24,348 nucleotides of DNA from contig CAYFNI010000028.1 in the NCBI GenBank assembly GCA_964344495.1, positions 1 to 24,348 of the forward strand. Direction: 5' to 3'. This DNA comes from UBA6136 sp964344495. Lineage in GTDB: Bacteria; Pseudomonadota; Gammaproteobacteria; Methylococcales; Methylococcaceae. Every line of letters begins with the position of its first letter. Positions within the stretch are counted from its first letter, which is position 1. The notes beneath the pieces are model-generated. The model was not told the DNA's origin and ran no database searches. It saw only the letters and a program-made list of their open reading frames with translations. The position numbers and the translations under genes are program-made. Positions 10,104 through 18,453 of this stretch are shown in pieces.

Positions 10104-11645
10104 TTACCAGGTGTGGGTGGCTTTGTACTTGGTTACGGCTTCGGACAAGGTCTTGCGGATCTCGTCACTGTAATCCCCTGTCTGGTTGATCGTATCCAGC
10201 AGTTTGGCGTGTTCGGACTTCATGTAGCCCTGCAGTCCATCTTCGAAATCACGGACCTTGTTGACGGGCAGGTCGTCGAGGAAGCCTTCGTTGGCGGCAA
10301 ACAGGGAAACGGCCATTTGTGCCACGCTCAAGGGCGAGTACTGGCTCTGCTTCATGATTTCAGTTACACGCTGGCCACGCTCGATCTGCTTGCGCGTGGC
10401 TTCATCAAGGTCAGATGCAAACTGGGCGAAAGCCGCGAGTTCGCGGAACTGGGCAAGATCCAGACGGATACCGCCACCCAGTTTTTTGATGATTTTGGTC
10501 TGAGCTGCACCGCCCACGCGCGATACGGACAAACCGGCATTCACTGCCGGCCGCACACCGGCGTTGAACAGACTGGTTTCCAGATAAATCTGGCCATCAG
10601 TAATCGAGATCACGTTGGTCGGCACGAATGCGGACACGTCACCGGCCTGGGTTTCAATGATCGGCAACGCTGTCAGAGAGCCGGTCTTGCCCTTCACCTT
10701 GCCTCCGGTGAGCTTTTCGACTTCCTCGGCATTGATTCTGGATGCGCGCTCCAGCAAGCGAGAGTGAAGGTAGAAGACATCACCGGGGTAGGCTTCACGA
10801 CCCGGCGGACGACGCAGCAGGAGTGAAATCTGGCGATATGCCCATGCCTGTTTGGTCAGATCGTCATAAATAATCAGCGCGTCTTCACCCCGATCACGGA
10901 AGAATTCGCCCATGGCGCATCCTGCATAGGGTGCGATGAACTGCAAGGCAGCCGATTCCGAAGCCGATGCGGCAACCACGATAGTGTGGGCCATTGCGCC
11001 GTGTTCTTCCAGTTTGCGGACCACGTTGGCAATAGAGGACTGCTTTTGTCCAATGGCCACATAAATGCACTTAACGCCCGTACCTTTCTGATTGATGATC
11101 GCATCGATTGCAATCGCGGTCTTGCCCGTCTGGCGGTCGCCGATAATCAGCTCACGTTGCCCGCGACCTACCGGAATCATGGAATCAATAGCTTTCAAGC
11201 CCGTCTGCAGCGGCTGATCGACCGATTGGCGTGCGATAACGCCCGGTGCGATTTTTTCAATCGGGGAGCGTCCCGCTTCGGCCATCGGCCCCTTGCCGTC
11301 AATGGGGCGGCCCAATGCATCCACGACGCGACCCAGCAATCCTTCACCGACCGGCACATCCAGAATGCGGCCCGTGCAGCGAACGGCATCACCCTCTGCC
11401 AGATGCTCGTAAGCACCCAGCACTACAGCGCCAACCGAATCTCTTTCCAGGTTCAGCGCCATGCCATAGGTGTTGCCGGGAAACTCCACCATTTCGCCCT
11501 GCATGACGTCGGAGAGGCCGTGCACTCGCACAATGCCGTCAGTGAGACTGACAATGGTGCCTTCACTCCGTGACTCCACGCCCAGCTCGAAATTTTCGAT
11601 CTTGGCCTTGATAAGGTCACTGATTTCGGATGGATTCAGCTGCAT
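10104..11645 (-). CDS. atpA: F1Fo ATP synthase subunit alpha
   Basis: Non-catalytic nucleotide-binding subunit of F1, 513 residues (E. coli 513). It has the P-loop GDRQTGKT (169-176), the QISLLLRRPPGREAYPGD signature (272-289) and the arginine finger Arg376 in GLSVSRVGG (371-379), which completes the catalytic site on beta. N-terminal residues 1-25 form the helix that contacts delta. It starts 15 nt after atpH, with a purine-rich GAGAAAAG upstream of the ATG. Confidence 0.99.
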   Translation of the reverse strand: MQLNPSEISDLIKAKIENFELGVESRSEGTIVSLTDGIVRVHGLSDVMQGEMVEFPGNTYGMALNLERDSVGAVVLGAYEHLAEGDAVRCTGRILDVPVGEGLLGRVVDALGRPIDGKGPMAEAGRSPIEKIAPGVIARQSVDQPLQTGLKAIDSMIPVGRGQRELIIGDRQTGKTAIAIDAIINQKGTGVKCIYVAIGQKQSSIANVVRKLEEHGAMAHTIVVAASASESAALQFIAPYAGCAMGEFFRDRGEDALIIYDDLTKQAWAYRQISLLLRRPPGREAYPGDVFYLHSRLLERASRINAEEVEKLTGGKVKGKTGSLTALPIIETQAGDVSAFVPTNVISITDGQIYLETSLFNAGVRPAVNAGLSVSRVGGAAQTKIIKKLGGGIRLDLAQFRELAAFAQFASDLDEATRKQIERGQRVTEIMKQSQYSPLSVAQMAVSLFAANEGFLDDLPVNKVRDFEDGLQGYMKSEHAKLLDTINQTGDYSDEIRKTLSEAVTKYKATHTW

Positions 11646-11660
11646 AATTCTTTTCTCGCA

Positions 11661-12197
11661 TTAATTCCTGAGATTCTTTGCCAACCGCTCAAGCTGGCCA
11701 CGCAATGAGGCATCGATCACCCGGTCGCCGGCCCGAATGAAAACCCCGCCAATCAGGCTCTCATCGACTGCAACTTCGATCTTGCTCTTCTTGCCAAGTA
11801 CGGTATCAAGGGTTTTGGAAAGCTGCTTCAGTTCGTCCGCCGTCAAATCAAAGGCCGAAGCCACTTTGACATCGACATAGCCCTCATCTTCAGCGCGATA
11901 TTGCGCATACAATGTAGCGATCTCTCCCACCAGGTCCAGCCGATGGTTCTGAATCAGCAAACGGACAAAATTCTGCCCTTCTGGATTCATATGACCCTCA
12001 CACAACTGCATGAAGGCTTTGGTGAAATCCTCTCGCTTGGCCTTCGGATTGGCTGCGGCCCTCTGCATGCGCTGATCGGCCATGACAGCGGACAGAAACG
12101 CCAATTGCTCGGACCAAATATCAGCCGTACCGGTCTGTTTGGCTTGCTTGAAAACCGCCACCGCGTAGGGTCTTGCGAGCGTAATCAGTTCAGCCAT
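11661..12197 (-). CDS. atpH: F1Fo ATP synthase subunit delta
   Basis: Peripheral-stalk subunit (OSCP homologue) that ties the b subunits to the top of F1; 178 residues, normal length. The N-terminal helical bundle begins ELITLARPYAVAVFKQAKQ, and the C-terminal part holds the conserved VDESLIGGVFIRAGDRVID. Its ATG shares one base with the atpF stop (TAATG arrangement at 12195-12199), the classic sign of translational coupling, and it is followed 15 nt later by atpA. Confidence 0.97.
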   Translation of the reverse strand: MAELITLARPYAVAVFKQAKQTGTADIWSEQLAFLSAVMADQRMQRAAANPKAKREDFTKAFMQLCEGHMNPEGQNFVRLLIQNHRLDLVGEIATLYAQYRAEDEGYVDVKVASAFDLTADELKQLSKTLDTVLGKKSKIEVAVDESLIGGVFIRAGDRVIDASLRGQLERLAKNLRN

Positions 12198-12676
12198 TAC
12201 TTTTCGCCCAATGACTTGCCAAGGTTATCAATGATGTCCTTGTGCTGACTGCGGTCGACTTCCTTCTTGAGGATCTGTCCTGCGGCCCCAATGGCCAGCT
12301 CGGCCACCTGCTTACGCAGATCTTCCTTGGCTTTCTGGACTTCACGATCAACCTCGGCCCGGGCTGCGGTCACAATCCGCTCGCCTTCCTGCTTGGCTGA
12401 CTGCTTGGATTCCTCGACCAGCTCACCCGCACGTTTCTGCGCCAAACTGACGATATCGGCCGCCTGATCCTTGGCCTCGCGCAGCAGACCCGTCGCCCGC
12501 TTCTCGGCCAAGTCCATCTCATGCTGACCTTTCTCAGCCGCCGCCAAGCCTTCGGCGATTTTCTTCTTTCGCTCTTCCAGGGCCTGCATCAGCGGCGGCC
12601 ACACGTACTTCATGGTGAACCACACCAGAAGCGCAAACGTGATCATCTGGCCGATCAGGGTTGCGTTGATACTCAC
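12197..12676 (-). CDS. atpF: F1Fo ATP synthase subunit b
   Basis: Membrane-anchored peripheral stalk of 159 residues. One N-terminal transmembrane helix (about 5-27, ending in the conserved KYVWPPL) is followed by a long charged, Ala-rich coiled coil (about 33-140) that dimerises and reaches delta. The start codon is GTG, supported by AGGAG 6 nt upstream and by the family-typical N-terminus MSINATLIGQ. It lies 42 nt after atpE. That spacer contains CCGGCGACCGG, which can fold as a small hairpin. Confidence 0.97.
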   Translation of the reverse strand: MSINATLIGQMITFALLVWFTMKYVWPPLMQALEERKKKIAEGLAAAEKGQHEMDLAEKRATGLLREAKDQAADIVSLAQKRAGELVEESKQSAKQEGERIVTAARAEVDREVQKAKEDLRKQVAELAIGAAGQILKKEVDRSQHKDIIDNLGKSLGEK

Positions 12677-12718
12677 AGGGGTCTCCTCGCTTGGTCGGTG
12701 TTTGCCGGTCGCCGGGTT

Positions 12719-12991
12719 TTAGCCCTTCAGCGCGGACAGGAAGGGATTGGCGAAGGTGAAGAACAGCGCCAGACCGACACCGATCATCGTGACTGCGTCA
12801 AGCAGACCTGCAACGATGAACATCTTGACCTGCAACAAGGGAACCAGCTCCGGCTGACGCGCCGCGCCTTCCAGAAACTTGCCACCCAGAATGCCAAAGC
12901 CGATGGCGGTTCCCAATGCGCCAGCTCCAAGAATGATGCCCACAGCAATGGCGGTCAGACCCTGTACGTTTGCGATAGATGCGATTTCCAT
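12719..12991 (-). CDS. atpE: F1Fo ATP synthase subunit c
   Basis: Proton-carrying subunit of the Fo rotor ring, 90 residues, two transmembrane helices. Helix 1 has the glycine-rich stretch with FGILGGKFLEGAARQPEL (32-49), the loop carries ARQP, and helix 2 carries the proton-binding Asp65 in AGLLDAVTMIGVG. I see no Gln at the helix-1 position typical of Na+-type rings, so H+ coupling is inferred. An in-frame start six codons upstream (12989 side, 13009) exists, but GGAGG lies 5 nt before the ATG at 12991, which therefore is the start. It is a few residues longer than E. coli subunit c (79), mainly at the termini. Confidence 0.97.
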   Translation of the reverse strand: MEIASIANVQGLTAIAVGIILGAGALGTAIGFGILGGKFLEGAARQPELVPLLQVKMFIVAGLLDAVTMIGVGLALFFTFANPFLSALKG

Positions 12992-13032
12992 GATTCCTCC
13001 AGAGGACAAACTGAGATTAATAAGAAGTCGGA
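12992..13032 (-). promoter_or_regulatory. atpE translation initiation leader
   Basis: The 41 nt between the atpB stop and the atpE start read, on the minus strand, as a pyrimidine- and AT-rich stretch (CTTCTTATTAATCTCAGTTT) followed by a near-perfect GGAGG five bases before the ATG. This is the strongest ribosome binding sequence in the operon. In E. coli a U-rich leader before atpE raises its translation to supply many c subunits per complex; this leader looks built the same way. The function here is inferred. Confidence 0.55.
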
Positions 13033-13796
13033 TTAATGGTCTTCATGCGCCAGACTCAGATAGACGATGGTCAATACCATGAAGATGAAAGCCTGTAACG
13101 TAATGATCAAAATGTGGAATACCGCCCAAGGGAAACTCAGGATCGGCTGCACAAACCAAGGCAAGAGAGCGATCAGGATAAAGATCAACTCACCCGCATA
13201 CATGTTACCGAACAGTCGCAGGGCCAGCGAAACAGGCCGCGCGACCTCCTCAACGACCTTGAGCAGAAGGTTGAACGGGATCATCCATTTGCCGAAGGGT
13301 GTCAGCAGCATTTCCTTGGCAAACCCGACAGGTCCCTTCACCTTGATGCTGTAGAACATGATCAGGAAGAACACAGAAATCGACATGCCAAACGTCGCAT
13401 TAAGGTCGGTACTGGGCACCGATCTCAGGTACTCGAGCCCCATGGCGGACCCGATCAGCGGCAACAGATCGACCGGAATCAAGTCCATGAAATTCATGAG
13501 CCAAATCCAGACGAAGATACTCAGCGACAGCGGAGCGATCAACTGGCTCTTCCCATGGAAAGCATCCTTGACCTGGGTNNNNNNNNNNCCGCGAAGGTCT
13601 GGAACGGCCCGGGAATTCCGGCCGTCGCCTTGTCGGCTGCACGCTTGAACAGCAACAAAAAGAAACCACCGAGGGCCACGGAGAAAAACAGGGTATCAAG
13701 ATGCAGCGTCCAGAAACCCTCGCCCACAGAGAGCGGCGTGAGGTGATGGACGATGTATCCGGTCGCGCCGCCGCCACCGTGCGCTTCACTAGCCAT
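13033..13796 (-). CDS. atpB: F1Fo ATP synthase subunit a (interrupted by assembly gap)
   Basis: Membrane stator with the proton half-channels. The N-terminal part (MASEAHGGGGATGY to PGPFQTFA, about 69 residues) and the C-terminal part (TQVKDAFHGKSQLIAPL onward to AHEDH) are both intact but lie in different frames on either side of ten Ns. Aligned to E. coli subunit a, eight residues are missing, equal to 23 unknown bases, which would restore one frame of 258 codons; ten Ns cannot. The essential channel arginine is present in LALRLFGNMYAGEL, and the C-terminus LQAFIFMVLTIVYLSLA matches the family. I treat this as a functional gene with a mis-sized gap. It starts 12 nt after the atpI stop and precedes atpE by 41 nt. 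Confidence 0.93.
13579..13588. other. Assembly gap of ten Ns within atpB
   Basis: Ten consecutive N bases. The flanking atpB codons predict that the true gap length leaves remainder 2 on division by 3, most likely 23 bases by comparison with E. coli subunit a, so the run is a placeholder and not a measured length. Confidence 0.95.
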
Positions 13797-13808
13797 GCGT
13801 ATTACCCA

Positions 13809-14180
13809 CTATAAATTTTTGCTGCGCACCAACAGCGCAAACCAGAAAACCGAGAGGGTGAAAACAAATCCACCCAGCAACGCATCCGCCCGCAGACCCG
13901 GCAGACTGAAAACGATGCCAAAAAAAACCACCGCCAATAGCAGCTTGATCAGTTCGCCGCGATAAAAGGCACGAACGACCTGCCTGGCGGTCCGACGGTC
14001 ATCGCGAACGCCGAAACTTTGCGAAAAGCCGATATTGGGCACCAGCGCCCCGAGCCCCCCGACGACCGCAGAGAGGGCTGCAAGCGGCCCCGACAGGAGC
14101 CCCGCCACCAAGGCAGAGAGCAAGGCCGCGGCTGCCTGCGCGACCAGAACCCACCGTACGATTGGAAAATAAGACCGCAC
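13809..14180 (-). CDS. atpI: ATP synthase protein I
   Basis: Small membrane protein of 123 residues that helps assemble the c-ring of Fo but is not part of the finished enzyme. Four hydrophobic segments are visible (about 8-30, 33-50, 75-94, 99-118) with a charged loop GVRDDRRTARQVVRAFYRGE between the second and third, as in the family. The start codon is GTG; an in-frame stop lies three codons upstream, and GGTGA is the only ribosome-binding-like sequence, so initiation may be weak. It is the first gene of the atp operon, about 25 nt after the predicted transcription start. Confidence 0.9.
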   Translation of the reverse strand: MRSYFPIVRWVLVAQAAAALLSALVAGLLSGPLAALSAVVGGLGALVPNIGFSQSFGVRDDRRTARQVVRAFYRGELIKLLLAVVFFGIVFSLPGLRADALLGGFVFTLSVFWFALLVRSKNL

Positions 14181-14211
14181 CGGCGCTCACCGGATATTCG
14201 CTATCGCTTGA

Positions 14212-14240
14212 ATAATAGCAGCCGAGACCATGAACATCAA
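14212..14240 (-). promoter_or_regulatory. Sigma70 promoter of the atp operon
   Basis: On the minus strand TTGATG (14240-14235) and TATTAT (14217-14212) are separated by 17 nt, and TGC immediately before the second box gives an extended -10 element. The match is 4 of 6 to the -35 and 5 of 6 to the -10 consensus. Transcription would start near 14205, leaving about 25 nt of leader before the atpI GTG. The -35 box contains the parB stop codon, so the atp operon can be transcribed independently of parAB. Confidence 0.7.
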
Positions 14241-15115
14241 TCGTCGGACTGCTTGCGCAGGCGCGCCAAAACGCCATCCAATTCGTCGAGGCTGCTGTAT
14301 TTGATGACAATCTGGCCCGCCCCTTTGCGGCCATGCCGAATAGATACGGGCGCTCCAATCTGGGCCGAAACATCGTCCTCAAGCCGCCGAATATCCGGAT
14401 CACGCCGCACGGGGGAGGCCACCTTCGCGGGCGGTGCGGCGGCCTCTCCCTCCTTGAGCTGCTGGACCAGTTGCTCCACCGCCCGCACCGTCAACTGCCG
14501 CTCCACCACGCGACGGGCCATTGAAGACTGTAAGTCCGACTCAAGGCCAAGCAATGCCCGGGCGTGCCCCATTTCGATCAGCCCCGACGCCAGCAAATCC
14601 TTTACCTCGCCTTGCAGATCATTGAGCCGCAGAAGGTTGGTGATCGAGACACGCGATTTACCGACGGCATCGGCCAGCTGCTGATGGGTCATGCGATACT
14701 CATCCAGCAGCCGCTTGAGCGCCTCTGCCTCCTCCATGGCATTCAGATTCTCGCGCTGGATATTCTCGATCAAGGCAATCGCCAAGGCAGCCTGATCAGA
14801 CACCTTCCGCACGATGACGGGAATCTCGCCGAGGCCGGCCAACTGCGAGGCCCGCCAGCGGCGCTCACCGGCGATGATCTCAAACCGCTCCGCCTCGATT
14901 TCACGCACGACGACCGGCTGCACGATGCCCTGGGCACTGATCGAGTCGGCCAGTTCCTGCAGACGCCCCGGATCCATCTCCTTGCGCGGCTGAAACACGC
15001 TGGGCGCCAACTTATCTACCCCGACCACGCGCAGACGCTCGGTCGCGCCCTCCAGCTTGGCACCCCCCAAAAGGGCATCCAAACCCCGACCCAAGCCTCG
15101 TTTTTTTACTGTCAT
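14237..15115 (-). CDS. parB: Chromosome-partitioning protein ParB
   Basis: CTP-dependent DNA clamp that loads at parS sites and works with ParA to segregate the replication origin; 292 residues. The N-terminal basic segment KKRGLGRGLDALLG is the ParA-stimulating motif. The CTPase/ParB_N domain includes GERRWRA (83-89) and ENIQREN (117-123). A helix-turn-helix spans about 144-163 (QQLADAVGKSRVSITNLLRL), and a C-terminal dimerisation region ends the protein. Where most homologues have a Pro after ENIQRENLN, this one has Ala126. It starts 12 nt after the parA stop with almost no Shine-Dalgarno sequence, which suggests coupling. I found no parS-like 16-mer in the window by eye. Confidence 0.97.
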   Translation of the reverse strand: MTVKKRGLGRGLDALLGGAKLEGATERLRVVGVDKLAPSVFQPRKEMDPGRLQELADSISAQGIVQPVVVREIEAERFEIIAGERRWRASQLAGLGEIPVIVRKVSDQAALAIALIENIQRENLNAMEEAEALKRLLDEYRMTHQQLADAVGKSRVSITNLLRLNDLQGEVKDLLASGLIEMGHARALLGLESDLQSSMARRVVERQLTVRAVEQLVQQLKEGEAAAPPAKVASPVRRDPDIRRLEDDVSAQIGAPVSIRHGRKGAGQIVIKYSSLDELDGVLARLRKQSDD

Positions 15116-15127
15116 GTTCGCGTTTTT

Positions 15128-15901
15128 CTAACTCGTTGACTGATTGCGACGCACCAGCTCCTCGGCAAGCGCCACATAGGCCTGACCGCCCTTTGACCCG
15201 CGATCGTACTTGACGATGGATTGCCCGTGGCTGGGCGCTTCCGCCAGCCGGATATTGCGCGGGATCACGGTTTCGAACACCTGAGCACCAAAATGCTGGT
15301 CCAACTGGGCCGCAACCTCGGCCACCAGACGACTCCGGTTATCGAACATGGTCCGCAGCAACCCCTCAATCTCGAGGTTGGGATTGATCATCTCCTGAAC
15401 ATTCTGCAGCGTCCCAACCAGGTCTGAAAGCCCTTCCAGCGCGTAGTACTCGCACTGCATGGGAATCAGTACGCTATCCGCAGACACCAATGCGTTGAGC
15501 GTCAAAATATTCAGTGCCGGCGGGCAATCAATGAAAATGAAGTGGTAATCATCCCGACAGCTGACCAGAGCCTCGGAGAGGACCCGCTCACGCCCGATGC
15601 GGTCCATCAACTCGACCTGCACTGCGGTGAGATCGGCATTGCCCGGCAACAGGTCCAGCCCCTCCTCATCGGTATGAATGATGGCGTCGCCCATGAAGCA
15701 ACGTCCGGTCAGCACCTCATAGGCGGTATGTTCCAGCTGATTCTTGTCGCCCCCGCAGCCCATGGTCGCATTGCCCTGTGCGTCGAGATCGACCAGCAAA
15801 ACCCGATAGCCCATCGCCGCCAGCGCTGCCGACAGATTGACACTGGTGGTCGTCTTGCCTACACCGCCTTTCTGATTCGCGACCGCAATGATCTTGCCCA
15901 T
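15128..15901 (-). CDS. parA: Chromosome-partitioning ATPase ParA (Soj family)
   Basis: Walker-type ATPase of 257 residues that binds DNA non-specifically when ATP-bound and is released by ParB, moving origins apart. It has a deviant Walker A KGGVGKTT (11-18), a second motif DLDAQGN (38-44) and Walker B FIFIDCPP (121-128). There is no N-terminal DNA-binding extension, so it is of the chromosomal (Soj) rather than the P1 plasmid type, which fits its place beside rsmG and mnmG. It starts 4 nt after the rsmG stop, with its ribosome binding sequence inside rsmG. Confidence 0.97.
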   Translation of the reverse strand: MGKIIAVANQKGGVGKTTTSVNLSAALAAMGYRVLLVDLDAQGNATMGCGGDKNQLEHTAYEVLTGRCFMGDAIIHTDEEGLDLLPGNADLTAVQVELMDRIGRERVLSEALVSCRDDYHFIFIDCPPALNILTLNALVSADSVLIPMQCEYYALEGLSDLVGTLQNVQEMINPNLEIEGLLRTMFDNRSRLVAEVAAQLDQHFGAQVFETVIPRNIRLAEAPSHGQSIVKYDRGSKGGQAYVALAEELVRRNQSTS

Positions 15902-15905
15902 AGTG

Positions 15906-16538
15906 CTATTCCGCCCTCATTTCCACGAGGTGGCGCTCAGCCTCCAGCCCCGGAACTGTCAATGCATGTACTTCGTAACCCGGACAGGGAAGCCCCTGCA
16001 GTTCCCCGTCGGGAAAGCGTCCCTTCATGGCCAGCATTCGCCCCTTCGGTGACAGCAGCCGCTCGGTGAGCCCCCAAATTTCAGGCAAGCCGGCAAATGC
16101 GCGCGTCAATATGACATCAAACCGGGCGGACGGCCTGTACGCCTCCACCCGGGCCGCCACGGCCTCGACATTCTTCAGGCCCAGCGTCATGACAGCCTGA
16201 CGGACAAAGCGGATTTTTTTGGCGCTGCTGTCCAGCAATACGAACTGCTTGTCCTTGTGCAGAATCGCCAACGGAATCCCCGGCAATCCAGCACCGGTCC
16301 CCACATCAAGGATGGATGCGCCGCTCAGAAAAGGACTGATCGCCAGCGAGTCCAGCAGATGCAAATCGACTGCCGCACGCATATCCCTGATCGCCGTCAG
16401 ATTGAACGTCTGCCCCCACTTTTGCAGGATTGACAGGAACGCCATCTGCGCCTCCGCGTCGTCCTCGCCCATGCCTACGCCCAGTGCGTCCAGCCCCATT
16501 AACAGGCGCTGCTTCGCTGCCTCCCGCTCGCCCGTCAT
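15906..16538 (-). CDS. rsmG: 16S rRNA (guanine-527-N7) methyltransferase
   Basis: SAM-dependent enzyme of 210 residues that methylates N7 of G527 in the 530 loop of 16S rRNA; loss in other bacteria gives low-level streptomycin resistance. It shows NLTAIRD (46-52), HLLDSLA (60-66), the SAM-binding loop ILDVGTGAGLPGIPLA (76-91), the acidic LLDSSAKKIRF (101-111) and ILTRAFAGL (143-151). Its ATG overlaps the mnmG stop in an ATGA arrangement (16535-16538), so it is translated together with mnmG, as in many proteobacteria. Confidence 0.98.
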   Translation of the reverse strand: MTGEREAAKQRLLMGLDALGVGMGEDDAEAQMAFLSILQKWGQTFNLTAIRDMRAAVDLHLLDSLAISPFLSGASILDVGTGAGLPGIPLAILHKDKQFVLLDSSAKKIRFVRQAVMTLGLKNVEAVAARVEAYRPSARFDVILTRAFAGLPEIWGLTERLLSPKGRMLAMKGRFPDGELQGLPCPGYEVHALTVPGLEAERHLVEMRAE

Positions 16539-18409
16539 GCACTTTTCTTCTTCAGATGCACCAGCAGCAGCGACACCGCTGCCGGCGTGACGCCGGGAAT
16601 CCGGGAAGCCTGTCCGACCGTTTGAGGCTGCTGTACGCGCAATTTTTCCCGAACCTCATTGGACAGGCCGATCACCCCGGCGTAATCGAACTGCTCGGGC
16701 AGGCGCCACCCTTCATAACGCTGCAAACGCTCGATCTCGACCTGCTGGCGATCAATGTAGCCCTGATATTTGGTCTGGATTTCGACCTGCTCAAGCGCCT
16801 GCACATCCCAGGCATCCTCGGCGGCTGACGCCAGCGCCAGGACCTGATGGATCGTCAGTTCGGGGCGCCGCACCAACTCCAGCAGATTGGTCTCGCGTGT
16901 GAGGGGCGCCGACAGCAGCGGCTCGATCTGCCGGGCCGAGGCCGAGTTGGGCCGCACCCACTGGGCAGCCAACTGCGATGTTAGCTGTTCGATAGCGGCT
17001 TGCTTACCCTCGAAAGCGCTCCAGCGGTCGTCATCGACCAAGCCGAGTGCCCGCCCCCGGGGCGTCAATCGATGGTCGGCATTGTCTTCACGCAGCAGCA
17101 GGCGGTACTCCGCCCGACTGGTGAACATGCGGTATGGCTCCACGGTGCCACGGGAAATCAGATCGTCAATCAGCACCCCGATGTAGGCTTCACCGCGCCC
17201 CGGTGTCCAAGGTTCACGGCCCTGAGCACGCATTGCCGCATTCAGACCTGCAATCAATCCCTGCGCCGCTGCCTCCTCATAACCGGTGGTGCCATTGATC
17301 TGACCAGCAAAAAACAACCCCGCCAGCGGCTTGGTTTCCAGCGAGGACTGGAGATCTCGGGGGTCGAAATAATCGTATTCGATGGCGTAACCGGGCCGGG
17401 TGATATGTGCCCTCTCGAAGCCCCGGATTGAACGAATCGCCTCATGCTGGACGTCAAAGGGCAAACTGGTCGACAAGCCATTGGGATAGATTTCGTGGGT
17501 ATGCAGCCCCTCCGGCTCGACAAAAATCTGGTGCGAATCCTTGTCGGCAAAGCGAACGACCTTGTCCTCAATCGATGGACAATAACGCGGTCCCACCCCC
17601 TCGATGACACCGGCATACATGGGCGATCGGTCCAGCCCGCTCCGGATGATTGCGTGCGTACGCTCATTGGTGCGTGTGATGTGACACGACACCTGCCGCG
17701 GATGGTGATCACGATGCCCGAGAAAGGAAAATACAGGCACCGGCGCATCGCCCGGCTGCTCGGTCATGACCGAATAATCGAGGCTGCGGCCATCAATGCG
17801 GGGCGGAGTCCCGGTCTTGAGGCGACCGACGCGCAAACCCAGATCGCGCAAGCGAGCCGAAAGCTCGTTGGCGGGGGGGTCACCCATGCGCCCCCCCTCA
17901 TAATTCTGCAGTCCGACGTGGATGCGCCCGGCGAGGAACGTGCCCACGGTCAGCACCACACTCCGCGCGGAAAAGCGCAGACCAATCTGAGTCATGACCC
18001 CTACCACACGCTGCTGGTCAACCACCAGATCAGCCACCGACTGCTGAAAAATCTTGAGGTTGGGCTGATTTTCGAGCGCCTGTCGAACGGCCCTGCGGTA
18101 GAGAAGACGATCCGCCTGCGCTCGAGTCGCCCGTACTGCGGGCCCCTTGCTGGCATTCAGCACCCGAAAGTGGATGCCCGCCCGGTCGGCTGCCCGGGCC
18201 ATCAGGCCGCCCAAGGCATCGACCTCCTTGACCAGATGCCCTTTGCCAATCCCGCCGATGGCCGGATTGCAGCTCATCTGCCCCAATGTCTCTATATTCT
18301 GGGTCAGCAGCAAAGTCTGGCACCCGGCCCGCGCTGCCGCGAGGGCCGCCTCAGTTCCGGCGTGGCCGCCACCGACCACGATCACATCGAAATCTTCGGA
18401 ATAAAACAT
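16535..18409 (-). CDS. mnmG: tRNA uridine 5-carboxymethylaminomethyl modification enzyme MnmG
   Basis: FAD protein of 624 residues that, with MnmE, builds the (carboxymethyl)aminomethyl group at U34 of several tRNAs. It has the dinucleotide-binding motif VVGGGHAGTEAA (11-22), Cys47 in MSCNPAIGG and Cys277 in RYCPSIED, both at the E. coli positions. GRLKTGTPPRI and EYDYFDPRDLQ are family signatures, and the C-terminal helical domain binds MnmE. It heads the minus-strand run mnmG-rsmG-parA-parB. mnmE is not in the window. There is no clear Shine-Dalgarno sequence before the ATG. Confidence 0.98.
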   Translation of the reverse strand: MFYSEDFDVIVVGGGHAGTEAALAAARAGCQTLLLTQNIETLGQMSCNPAIGGIGKGHLVKEVDALGGLMARAADRAGIHFRVLNASKGPAVRATRAQADRLLYRRAVRQALENQPNLKIFQQSVADLVVDQQRVVGVMTQIGLRFSARSVVLTVGTFLAGRIHVGLQNYEGGRMGDPPANELSARLRDLGLRVGRLKTGTPPRIDGRSLDYSVMTEQPGDAPVPVFSFLGHRDHHPRQVSCHITRTNERTHAIIRSGLDRSPMYAGVIEGVGPRYCPSIEDKVVRFADKDSHQIFVEPEGLHTHEIYPNGLSTSLPFDVQHEAIRSIRGFERAHITRPGYAIEYDYFDPRDLQSSLETKPLAGLFFAGQINGTTGYEEAAAQGLIAGLNAAMRAQGREPWTPGRGEAYIGVLIDDLISRGTVEPYRMFTSRAEYRLLLREDNADHRLTPRGRALGLVDDDRWSAFEGKQAAIEQLTSQLAAQWVRPNSASARQIEPLLSAPLTRETNLLELVRRPELTIHQVLALASAAEDAWDVQALEQVEIQTKYQGYIDRQQVEIERLQRYEGWRLPEQFDYAGVIGLSNEVREKLRVQQPQTVGQASRIPGVTPAAVSLLLVHLKKKSA

Positions 18410-18453
18410 GAGCGGTTATCGGGCACAGACTGGCCCCATCACAAATCGGGTAC

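Noticed and set aside
12989..13009. Longer AtpE starting six codons upstream
   Set aside because: GGAGG lies within the would-be coding extension, 5 nt before the internal ATG, and the family N-terminus matches the shorter form.
13539..13796. Truncated 85-codon atpB fragment as a separate pseudogene
   Set aside because: The break coincides exactly with the run of Ns and both halves are intact, so it is an assembly artefact.
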